Shown here: positions 44,394 to 51,393 of the stretch, one piece after another
Position numbering within the stretch: position 1 is the first letter of the stretch
Layout of the letters: each line of letters opens with the position of its first letter
Assembly: GCA_964574215.1 (NCBI GenBank)
Contig: CAZNLR010000029.1
Location: 1 to 61,091 of the forward strand
Direction of reading: 5' to 3'
DNA from: GCA-2725625 sp964574215
GTDB lineage: Bacteria > Pseudomonadota > Alphaproteobacteria > Rhodospirillales > UBA2165
DNA length: 61,091 nt
Notes under the pieces: model-generated
The model's database searches: none
What the model saw: only the letters and a program-made list of their open reading frames with translations
Told to the model about the DNA's origin: nothing
Made by a program: the position numbers and the translations under genes

Positions 44394-44897
44394 CTAAGTT
44401 CCAAGTTGGAGAAGTTGTGGTGCACGGTCGATAATTTGTTCGAGAATCCGCTCTGCTTTGTCTCGCTGAGTGAGCACATCCTTTTTCAAGCGTTTAACGA
44501 ATTTTTCTTGTTTTAAGACTTTCTCGGCATCGTACAGCGTTTTTAGTTCCTGTACGAACACATGCTTGGTGCCGATGGGAAGGAAATCCTTTTCACATAT
44601 TACAGTCAAGAAACCAAGTGAACCGTCCAGAAGGATTGACCAAATTGCCGCCGTCAGCTCATCGAACTGTTCCGCCAATTCTTCAATTTTTGAACTCTCG
44701 CTTTGTTCGATGCGGCGTTCGATAATAATTAGGAAAGACAGACACTCGCCCATCATTTCCCGGAATTTCTGATAGTCTTCGAAGTTGATTTCATCGGGGC
44801 GGTTTTTCGGTGCTTGGGAAAGCACCAATAGTTCGGAGACTCGATCTTGCAAAACCTCCAGGAACTGTTTTGCATCCTTGTCTGAATTTTCGTTCAT
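44394..44897 (-). CDS. Helical protein of unknown function
   Basis: 167 residues, almost wholly helical and charged, with probable coiled-coil parts (IIERRIEQSESSKIEELAEQ, and KQEKFVKRLKKDVLTQRDKAERILEQ). No signal peptide, membrane segment or known motif. It lies five bases ahead of the cysteine hydrolase on the same strand and is probably co-transcribed with it, but no functional link is apparent. Confidence 0.6.
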   Translation of the reverse strand: MNENSDKDAKQFLEVLQDRVSELLVLSQAPKNRPDEINFEDYQKFREMMGECLSFLIIIERRIEQSESSKIEELAEQFDELTAAIWSILLDGSLGFLTVICEKDFLPIGTKHVFVQELKTLYDAEKVLKQEKFVKRLKKDVLTQRDKAERILEQIIDRAPQLLQLGT

Positions 44898-44997
44898 CGG
44901 TCTATAATTCCGATCCCAGGAAAACTTCGCCCTATTTAAATACCTTAATACAGCAATGATAAGGCAAGGTTAATTTTACCGGCCGCAATTATTTACA

Positions 44998-45912
44998 TCA
45001 GGCACCGTCCATGGTTTTGATTATATTTTTCAGACAGGCCACCACGGCATTGACGGAACTCGGCGTTGTCGTGGAACGTCGATAGGTGACGCCGGCAGGA
45101 AAATGCCATAAAGTTCCCTGAATTGGTAACGGAACGAGTCCCATATTCTCGGCGTGTGGACGCAGGGAAAGAGTGGAACTGGTGAGGAAATCCGCTTCCC
45201 GCACAGAGGCGAAGGCGGTTTCGAACGAATTGGTTTCCACTGCGATATGTGGTGGACCCAGCCCATTGGCTGAAAAGTAGGAACCAAGCCTGCTCACCGC
45301 GACGTAATCTTTCGCCAGCATGACCCAGGAATAATCCATCATTTCTTTGGGATCGATTACATCCCGGCTGGCCAGCGGATGACCGGCGCGGGCAAAAACA
45401 GCATGTTCGAAATCGATCAAATGTTCTTTGACCAATTCCGGGTGGTCCGGAAAATCCAGCGCTGAACAGACGATATCCAGATCGCCCTGTAACAGTCCCG
45501 GCACCAGCGTATCCAGCACACCGTTTTCCAGGTCGATTTTCAAGCCGGGACTTTGCTCCACCAGGGAAATTGCGACTTTCGGCATGTAGAGAGTAGCGAA
45601 CACCGGGCTGGTGCCAATTCGGATCGTGCCTTTGTTACCACCTTTCATAGCCTCGATTTCGGCCATGGCGTATTCAAACTCAAGTTCCACCAATTTGCCG
45701 CGGCGAGCCAGCACCTGACCATAAGAAGTCGGCACGACGCCCCGCGAATGGCGTTCCAGCAGGCGGACCCCGAGAAATTCCTCTAATTTTCTAATATTTT
45801 TGGTCAGGGCCGGTTGGCTTATGTGCAGAGCATTGCTGGCGGCGGTTATATTGCCGTGTTCCACCGCCGCCAAAAACTGACGGATCAAACGGTGATCAAT
45901 CGGGTAGGCCAT
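44998..45912 (-). CDS. LysR-family transcriptional regulator
   Basis: 304 residues. The DNA-binding motif is HGNITAASNALHISQPALTKNIRKLEEFLG, followed by an effector domain (GTIRIGTSPVFATLYMPKVAISLVEQ). It is divergent from the tandem cyclase operon at 46106-49519, with 193 bases between, so it is that operon's likely regulator. It is not close to the LysR at 39918 in the effector part. Inducer unknown. Confidence 0.92.
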   Translation of the reverse strand: MAYPIDHRLIRQFLAAVEHGNITAASNALHISQPALTKNIRKLEEFLGVRLLERHSRGVVPTSYGQVLARRGKLVELEFEYAMAEIEAMKGGNKGTIRIGTSPVFATLYMPKVAISLVEQSPGLKIDLENGVLDTLVPGLLQGDLDIVCSALDFPDHPELVKEHLIDFEHAVFARAGHPLASRDVIDPKEMMDYSWVMLAKDYVAVSRLGSYFSANGLGPPHIAVETNSFETAFASVREADFLTSSTLSLRPHAENMGLVPLPIQGTLWHFPAGVTYRRSTTTPSSVNAVVACLKNIIKTMDGA

Positions 45913-46105
45913 ATTTAACCTCTATCGATATTCCGCTAAAGCATACTAATACTAAGCTAATAGTCAAAAAATGGCTGTGCAAGCCATTCTTCTTCAATAA
46001 TTATAACTCGGGGTTATGGTTATAGTGCGATCTAACATTGGACGGGAAGTGAAGTCTAGCCCAATATCGTCTTTCAAACATACATGATTTGAGGGAGAAC
46101 CACCC

Positions 46106-46915
46106 ATGACGGCCGTTGTCGATCCGTATACCAATTTAGAACTCTATGAGCTCAGTCACGTCTGGGGACATGGAGTGCCGATGCTGCCTGGCCTGGATGA
46201 TGTGGCGATGTATCGGAACGTTAAGCACGGGACGAACGGTGTTATGACCCACCATTTTAAAACGGTCATGCATACGGGCACCCACATGAACGCTCCCATC
46301 CATTTGGTTCAAGGTGGTGTCGGCGCCGCAAATATTCCGTTGGATAGCTTGTTCGGGAATGGAGTGATCTTGTCTTTGCCAAAAGAACAATGGGAACTGG
46401 TGACGGCGGAAGATTTGAGTACGGCAAAGCCGGAAATTCAGACCGGCGATTTTGTCGTTATTGTCACCGGGTGGCACCGAAAATATTCCGATAGCCTTGA
46501 ATATTTCGGCGACTCGCCGGGCTTGTCCAAAGATGCCGCCGAATGGCTGGTGGACAAAGGTGTCAAAATGGTTGCCGTCGATACACCGCAAGTGGATCAT
46601 CCTTTGGCGACATCTCTCGGCCCCCATCGCAATGGGCCAACCATGAACCGTTTGATCCGTAAATATACGAGCGAAACAGGACGCGATCCAAAAGAGGATC
46701 ATCCGGATTGGAACGTCGCCCATAAAACAATATTGGCCGCCAATATTCCGACCATCGAGCAAGTCGGCGGCGATGTCGATGATCTGCTGAACAAGCGGGT
46801 CACATTATACGCGACGCCCTGGAACTGGGAACATGGTGATGCCTGCCCGGTGCGGTTTGTGGCTATGATCGATCCCACCGGAGAGTGCCGGATTGATTCC
46901 GGTGCAGAAGAATAG
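46106..46915 (+). CDS. Cyclase-family (kynurenine-formamidase-like) hydrolase 1
   Basis: 269 residues of the cyclase family (PF04199-type). The metal motif, normally H-x-G-T-H-x-D-x-P-x-H, reads HTGTHMNAPIH, with Asn in place of the Asp. The rest is standard (FVVIVTGWHRKY, GVKMVAVDTPQVDHPLATSLG). The family hydrolyses N-formyl, lactone or cyclic amide bonds. GAGGGAGAACC precedes ATG. A second, related cyclase follows after 27 bases. Confidence 0.88.
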   Translation: MTAVVDPYTNLELYELSHVWGHGVPMLPGLDDVAMYRNVKHGTNGVMTHHFKTVMHTGTHMNAPIHLVQGGVGAANIPLDSLFGNGVILSLPKEQWELVTAEDLSTAKPEIQTGDFVVIVTGWHRKYSDSLEYFGDSPGLSKDAAEWLVDKGVKMVAVDTPQVDHPLATSLGPHRNGPTMNRLIRKYTSETGRDPKEDHPDWNVAHKTILAANIPTIEQVGGDVDDLLNKRVTLYATPWNWEHGDACPVRFVAMIDPTGECRIDSGAEE

Positions 46916-46942
46916 TCGGCGCTGAGGAAAAGGATAGATACG

Positions 46943-47746
46943 ATGAACGAAACAATTTCTAAAGACGGCGTCAAACTTTACAACCTGAGCCAGCCTTGGG
47001 GACACCACATGCCGGAATGGCCCTCGACGCCGGCGATCAATGTGCGGGTGAAGAAATTTCACGCCAAAGACGGCTACTATATGAATGAAGTCGACGCCAT
47101 TATGCATCGCGGCACGCATATGGATGCGCCGATCCACGTGACCGAAAATACGGCCGATATCATGGGCTATCCGCTGTGGCGCTTTTTTGGCACCGGCGTT
47201 GCGGTCTCCATCCCAAAAGGAAAATGGGAAGTGATTACAGCCGAGGATTTGGAAAACGCCCGCCCTAAAATTCAAGAAGGCGATATCGTCATGATCAACA
47301 CAGGCATGCACCACAAGTTTGCCGATACGGACGAATATTTCGCCTATTCGCCGGGCATATACCGGGAAGGCGCCCAATGGCTGGTGGACAAAAATGTCAA
47401 GATGGTCGGCTACGATGTACAGGCCAACGACCATCCCATGGCGACCAAGTTGATTGATCATGGCACCGGTCCGTCACACTCCTATTTGGCGGAGGAATAC
47501 AAGGAATATACCGGGCGTGATCCGATGGAAGATTTTCCCGATTGGGAAGCGGGCCACAAGACTTTGATGGTGCAGGGCGGTATTCCGGGCATCGAAAATG
47601 TCGGTGGTGATCTGGATGCGGTCACGGGAAAACGCTGCACCTTTGCCTGTTTTCCATGGCGTTGGAAAGGCGGCGATGGATGCGCCGTTCGGATTATGGC
47701 CGCCGTTGACCCGGATCAGAATTTCAGATTTGGAAATGGCCAGTAA
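46943..47746 (+). CDS. Cyclase-family (kynurenine-formamidase-like) hydrolase 2
   Basis: 267 residues, clearly a paralogue of the preceding gene: both have ELSHVWGHGVP/NLSQPWGHHMP at the start, a FGNGVILSLPK/FGTGVAVSIPK segment and a C-terminal NVGGDLD/QVGGDVD segment. Here the metal motif is the standard HRGTHMDAPIH. The pair may act on two successive intermediates or as a heteromer. Second gene of the operon that goes on to an SDR and a hydroxyacyl-CoA dehydrogenase. Confidence 0.9.
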   Translation: MNETISKDGVKLYNLSQPWGHHMPEWPSTPAINVRVKKFHAKDGYYMNEVDAIMHRGTHMDAPIHVTENTADIMGYPLWRFFGTGVAVSIPKGKWEVITAEDLENARPKIQEGDIVMINTGMHHKFADTDEYFAYSPGIYREGAQWLVDKNVKMVGYDVQANDHPMATKLIDHGTGPSHSYLAEEYKEYTGRDPMEDFPDWEAGHKTLMVQGGIPGIENVGGDLDAVTGKRCTFACFPWRWKGGDGCAVRIMAAVDPDQNFRFGNGQ

Positions 47747-47774
47747 AAACGATTTTGATAATTAGGGGGAAACC

Positions 47775-48587
47775 ATGTCAGAAGAAATCCATGATTTTTT
47801 GAAAAATCCACTCAACATGTACGACATTGCCGGGAAAACGGCGATCGTGACCGGGGCGTCGGGCGCCTTCGGCCGTGGTATTGCAATTACTTTGGGTGCT
47901 TTGGGCGTCAATTTAATGCTGGTGTCGGGTAATCAGGAAGAACTCGAAAAGGTCGCGGAAGAAGTGCGAAGCGTCGGCGGCAAAGCGGCGACCATGGTTC
48001 GTCGCCCAGACAGTCTGGAGGACGCCGAAGCCATCCGTGATGCCGCATTAGAGAATTTTGGCGACATCAAAATGCTGGTTATCGCTTCCGGTCTCAACAT
48101 TCCGGGCTTCGTTCATGAAATGGAATATGATGATTGGCAAAAGGTGATGGACGCCAATGTGCGGGGCTCCTGGTTCCTGGCCAAAGCGGTTGGCGGCTAT
48201 TGGATTGAAAACGAGATCAAAGGAAAAATGCTTTTGATGTCGTCAGTACGTGGTCGTCACGGCAATTATTCGGGCTATACCGCCTATTGCACCTCCAAAG
48301 GGGCGACGGATTCACTCACCCGCGTGCTGGCCACCGAATGGGGACAATACGGCACAACGGTCAACGCCATTGCGCCAACCGTATTCCGCTCCAATCTGAC
48401 GGCGTGGATGTATGGAGATGATGAATTGGGTCAGGCGACAAGGGCGCGTTCCTTATCGCGTATTCCTCTCAAGCGTCTGGGTGAGGTGGAAGATTTGACC
48501 GGTATGGCGCTTTATCTGCTGTCGCCGGCTTCGGATTTCTGTACCGGGCAGGTTATGTATGTGGATGGCGGCTACACCGCCGGATAA
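47775..48587 (+). CDS. Short-chain dehydrogenase/reductase
   Basis: 270 residues with the Rossmann start AIVTGASGAFGRGIAITLG and a catalytic set in MLLMSSVRGRHGNYSGYTAYCTSKGATDSLTR (Ser in MSSVRG, Tyr and Lys in YCTSKG). It ends with the family signature GQVMYVDGGYTAG. NAD(P)-dependent oxidation of a hydroxy intermediate is expected. AGGGGGAAACC precedes ATG; the next gene starts six bases after the stop. Confidence 0.92.
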   Translation: MSEEIHDFLKNPLNMYDIAGKTAIVTGASGAFGRGIAITLGALGVNLMLVSGNQEELEKVAEEVRSVGGKAATMVRRPDSLEDAEAIRDAALENFGDIKMLVIASGLNIPGFVHEMEYDDWQKVMDANVRGSWFLAKAVGGYWIENEIKGKMLLMSSVRGRHGNYSGYTAYCTSKGATDSLTRVLATEWGQYGTTVNAIAPTVFRSNLTAWMYGDDELGQATRARSLSRIPLKRLGEVEDLTGMALYLLSPASDFCTGQVMYVDGGYTAG

Positions 48588-48592
48588 ATCCC

Positions 48593-49519
48593 TTGGCTAA
48601 TAAATCCATAGCCGTAATCGGCGCGGGGTTGATGGGGCACGGTATCGCTCAGATATTTTGCGCCAACGGTCATGCGGTGGCCCTGCACGATCCTGCCGAT
48701 GACGTTCTGCAGGCAGCGCCGGAAAAGGTGAGAGAGATATTCGATCTGCTGGGTCAGAACCCGGCGGGCGTCGACCATCTGTCCCTGCATGACAATCTTG
48801 ATGGCGCCGTTGCCGAAGCCGAGCTGGTTGTCGAAGCCGCGCCGGAAAACCTGTCGCTCAAGCAGAGTATATTCGAGGCGTTGACCGAAGCCACCGGTTC
48901 CGACACCATCCTGGCCAGTAATACGTCGGGCATCCCGATCAGCCAGATTGCCGCTACATCGAGCCAGCCTGAGCGCATCGTCGGCACGCATTTTTGGAAT
49001 CCCCCGCATCTGGTGCCTCTGGTGGAGGTGATCCAGGGTGAAAAGACCGATCCCGCTGTTGTAGAGGAAACCATTCAGCTGTTGCGATCGGTGGGCAAAA
49101 CGGCCGTTCATGCAAAGAAAGACATTCCTGGATTCATCGGCAACCGGTTGCAACATGCCTTAAAACGCGAAGCCATCGCCCTGGTAGAAAACGGCGTTTG
49201 CGACGCGGAGACGGTTGATCTGGTGGTGAAGGAAGGTTTCGGTATGCGCTTGGGGGTTATGGGCCCGTTAGAGAATTCAGACCTCGTTGGCCTCAATCTG
49301 ACACTGGCTATACACGAAACCTTGCTGGAAGATCTGGACACCTCTGCAGGACCGCAAAAATTGTTGCAGGACAAAGTGGCCGCCGGAGAACTCGGTATGG
49401 CGGTGGGGCAGGGATTCCGGTCATGGACACCGGAGGAGGCCGAGGTGCAACGCAATAAGATGCGCGACTATCTGGTGCAGTACGCCCGCCAGAGAATTAA
49501 AGACCGGACACCGGATTAG
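48593..49519 (+). CDS. 3-hydroxyacyl-CoA dehydrogenase family protein
   Basis: 308 residues from a TTG at 48593. IAVIGAGLMGHGIAQIFCANGHAVALHD is the NAD site, SNTSGIPISQIA and GTHFWNPPHLVPLVEVIQG the family signature with the catalytic His, and the C-terminal helical domain begins at IPGFIGNRLQHAL. At about 310 residues it is the single-domain type, like 3-hydroxybutyryl-CoA dehydrogenase or lambda-crystallin relatives. End of the cyclase operon. It may oxidise a hydroxyacyl-CoA or a free hydroxy acid. Confidence 0.92.
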   Translation: MANKSIAVIGAGLMGHGIAQIFCANGHAVALHDPADDVLQAAPEKVREIFDLLGQNPAGVDHLSLHDNLDGAVAEAELVVEAAPENLSLKQSIFEALTEATGSDTILASNTSGIPISQIAATSSQPERIVGTHFWNPPHLVPLVEVIQGEKTDPAVVEETIQLLRSVGKTAVHAKKDIPGFIGNRLQHALKREAIALVENGVCDAETVDLVVKEGFGMRLGVMGPLENSDLVGLNLTLAIHETLLEDLDTSAGPQKLLQDKVAAGELGMAVGQGFRSWTPEEAEVQRNKMRDYLVQYARQRIKDRTPD

Positions 49520-49523
49520 CCAA

Positions 49524-49796
49524 TCAGCGGATTAAATTGAGATAACCCCGCCACTTTTTCCTTTGTTCAAGGAGAAAATGAAGTTCCGGGATGGATATAC
49601 CCCCCGTCCGGGAAAATATTCTGCGCGCGATCCTCAGGCATTCGGAACCATAGAGGTGTACCATCGCCTTCGCCGTTGCTTCCCTGTATTTGGTCGGAGA
49701 GCCGATTAACGCGGCCATTCTTTCTTGAGATGATGGCGGGCCGTTGTAGCGGCGATGGAGATCGTCGAGTTTAAGCGTATCTGAGTATACGGTCAT
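49524..49796 (-). CDS. Small hypothetical protein of the phage island
   Basis: 90 residues from ATG at 49796, overlapping the repressor stop as ATGA, so it is translated together with the repressor. Sequence is helical (ERMAALIGSPTKYREATAKAMVHLYG, then a basic end). No recognised domain. Its tight coupling to the repressor suggests a partner in the lysogeny switch; this is inference only. Confidence 0.55.
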   Translation of the reverse strand: MTVYSDTLKLDDLHRRYNGPPSSQERMAALIGSPTKYREATAKAMVHLYGSECLRIARRIFSRTGGISIPELHFLLEQRKKWRGYLNLIR

Positions 49797-50389
49797 GCTC
49801 GTTTCACCCAAACGATCGGCGCGGCCCAAAGAAGTCCGACGTCTTCGATAGGATCGGCGTTGTAAGAAATTAAATTGAAGCGATCCGGGCTCTGGCTGCC
49901 CATAAGCCTTTTGACGAACCCTTCACCCTGGTTGGTTTTGACCACGCAGTCCTTGCCAACGCATTCTTCAATATCCTCACCCCGCCGCCTTGAGCACAGT
50001 AGATAATCGCCGGGCCGGTACACGGGTCGCATTGACTCGCCCCTGACTTCAATGGCAATGGGATCGGCATCGTCCAGGGCAAATTCGATTTCCTGAATGC
50101 CGGCTCCCAAGGGGTTGTCATCGACAGGTAGAAAGCTTTCCCCGGCGGCGACGCGGCCAACCACTGGGATGCGCACGACGGCAGGTCCGAGTTCGAACCG
50201 CAACCAGGTTTCAGTAACACCTAACGCATCGGCCAAACGCAACATGGTGTCGCCCCGCGGTTGCGCCACCTTGCCTTGCAAATATTTGTAGACCTTTTGC
50301 TCATCGATTCCGGACCGACGGGCAAGTTCCCGCTGTGACCAGCCCTTCCAATGGACGGCGCGCCACAATCTTTTGGACCAATGTTCCAT
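49793..50389 (-). CDS. CI/LexA-like repressor: XRE helix-turn-helix plus S24 peptidase
   Basis: 198 residues. The helix-turn-helix is GWSQRELARRSGIDEQKVYKYLQGK; a self-cleavage site is expected near VGRVAAGESF; the Ser of the peptidase lies in VRGESMRPVYRPGD and the Lys in EGFVKRLMG. Such repressors hold phage genes off until RecA stimulates cleavage. It is divergent from the island's plus-strand genes, with an operator-like repeat at 50442-50463 and a GTTC-N7-GTTC box at 50483-50497 between. Complete in all catalytic parts. Confidence 0.9.
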   Translation of the reverse strand: MEHWSKRLWRAVHWKGWSQRELARRSGIDEQKVYKYLQGKVAQPRGDTMLRLADALGVTETWLRFELGPAVVRIPVVGRVAAGESFLPVDDNPLGAGIQEIEFALDDADPIAIEVRGESMRPVYRPGDYLLCSRRRGEDIEECVGKDCVVKTNQGEGFVKRLMGSQSPDRFNLISYNADPIEDVGLLWAAPIVWVKRA

Positions 50390-50441
50390 AAAAACCTTTG
50401 TGCCACATTTTTTTCAAACAATCAACAGAATTTATACTTGA

Positions 50442-50463
50442 TTATGGGAAATACATTCCATAA
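50442..50463. promoter_or_regulatory. Operator-like inverted repeat in the repressor control region
   Basis: TTATGGGA and TTCCATAA, complementary at seven of eight positions, are separated by six bases, 53 bases upstream of the repressor ATG. A second, perfect dyad ATGAA-TG-TTCAT lies at 50477-50488. Both suit binding of the S24 repressor dimer. Confidence 0.5.
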
Positions 50464-50482
50464 ATACAACGTACCAATGAAT

Positions 50483-50497
50483 GTTCATGTTATGTTC
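50483..50497 (+). promoter_or_regulatory. Alphaproteobacterial-type SOS (LexA) box
   Basis: GTTC-ATGTTAT-GTTC matches exactly the known alphaproteobacterial LexA consensus GTTC-N7-GTTC. It lies 28 bases before the first plus-strand gene of the phage island, so DNA damage would induce the island directly through host LexA or through the LexA-like repressor. Confidence 0.65.
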
Positions 50498-50524
50498 TAG
50501 CATACATAGGAAGTGGGGAGTGAA

Positions 50525-50728
50525 ATGTCAAATAAATGGACTTCAATAATTGTCGCCGACCGAATCACTGAAGCGGCGGAAACGTTGAAAAGATTGCCCA
50601 ATCATCATCCGGGTCGGAAATATAAAGGCGCCTGGCCCGAATTCGTCCGCACGTCTTTTGCTTACAGTGACGAAGAAACCCACCGCATTGCTGCGGAAGT
50701 TTGTCGCCGAGGACCGATCCACCGGTGA
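50525..50728 (+). CDS. Small phage protein, DUF6362-like N-terminus
   Basis: 67 residues. SIIVADRITEAAETLKRLPN and GAWPEFVRTSF resemble the start of DUF6362 phage proteins, which normally go on for a further hundred residues; here the frame closes at 50728. GGGGAG stands just before the start. The next gene begins inside it in another frame, so either the two are separate coupled genes or one longer gene has been broken by a shift. Confidence 0.5.
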   Translation: MSNKWTSIIVADRITEAAETLKRLPNHHPGRKYKGAWPEFVRTSFAYSDEETHRIAAEVCRRGPIHR

Positions 50729-50915
50729 TATTGCCGAATTGCTCGGTACGACGCCTCAACGGGTGCAGGATAAGCGTATCTATTTAGGCTTAAATCCGAG
50801 ACGCCCTCACGGAAAGGTGCGAAAATGCCTCATTTGCGGCCAGGAATTCAACAGCGAAGGCTGGCACAACCGTCTGTGCGGTCGATGCAGAAATACCAAT
50901 TTCTGGCCCTTTTAA
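50658..50915 (+). CDS. Small HTH/zinc-ribbon protein of the phage island
   Basis: Up to 85 residues; start uncertain (TTG 50658 or GTG 50667, neither with a clear ribosome site). The front half is a GcrA-like or sigma-4-like helix-turn-helix (KFVAEDRSTGDIAELLGTTPQRV); the end is a zinc ribbon with C-x2-C (KCLICGQEF) and CGRC (NRLCGRCRN). Such small proteins occur in alphaproteobacterial prophages and may act as early transcription regulators. It overlaps the preceding gene by 71 bases in a different frame. Confidence 0.6.
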   Translation: MLTVTKKPTALLRKFVAEDRSTGDIAELLGTTPQRVQDKRIYLGLNPRRPHGKVRKCLICGQEFNSEGWHNRLCGRCRNTNFWPF

Positions 50916-50955
50916 TGATTTATACAAAAAATTTGGAATAAAATTAAAAAAAAGC

Positions 50956-50985
50956 TTGCAACCAGAGCAACGTTTCTGCTATAAC
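50956..50985 (+). promoter_or_regulatory. Promoter ahead of the terminase genes
   Basis: TTGCAA at 50956-50961 and TATAAC at 50980-50985, spaced by 18 bases, with TGC before the -10 (extended -10). It should start RNA near 50992 reading toward terS. Confidence 0.6.
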
Positions 50986-51007
50986 TTTCTTCATGATCAA
51001 GAGAATT

Positions 51008-51040
51008 GCGCCTTGGCACCGCCGCAGGCGCTTTTTTTTT
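51008..51040 (+). terminator. Terminator/attenuator just after the terminase promoter
   Basis: GCGCC (51008-51012) pairs with GGCGC (51027-51031), followed by nine T. It lies about 16-48 bases past the expected start of RNA and before the AGGAGG site of terS, so most transcripts would stop in the leader unless read-through is allowed. Confidence 0.6.
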
Positions 51041-51074
51041 GGCGAATCCGCAGGTTTCCAAGGAGGTTCGATGG

Positions 51075-51380
51075 ATGGCGAGAAAGGCGGTGGTCAAACA
51101 TAAGGCCCGAAAGAAAACTGTAACAAAAACGAAAGCTGCCCGAACCGCCGCCAGCAAGCCGTCAACCAAATCCGGAAAGACCAACCAAAGCGGTCCGGGC
51201 CAGGATTTAACACCCCTCGATTACATGCTGCGACTGTTGCGGGATGAGGAAACCTCGGTTGAAAACCGCAAATGGGCCGCTTATCACGCGGCGCCGTACT
51301 GCCATTCGAAACTGAGCACGGTGGATCATTCCGGCGACGTGACGGTGCGCCATGAGGATGCCCTCAAGGAACTAGAGTGA
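51075..51380 (+). CDS. Terminase small subunit-like protein
   Basis: 101 residues from ATG at 51075; AAGGAGG lies 10 bases upstream. The N-terminal 35 residues are very basic (ARKAVVKHKARKKTVTKTKA), suited to DNA binding. The C-terminal half (LTPLDYMLRLLRDEETSVENRKWAAYHAAPYCHSKLSTVDHSG; key parts LTPLDYML and APYCHSKLS) matches proteins that stand before large terminase genes and bind the packaging site. The next gene, 13 bases on, is the large subunit. Confidence 0.7.
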   Translation: MARKAVVKHKARKKTVTKTKAARTAASKPSTKSGKTNQSGPGQDLTPLDYMLRLLRDEETSVENRKWAAYHAAPYCHSKLSTVDHSGDVTVRHEDALKELE

Positions 51381-51393
51381 ATTAGGAGAAGGT

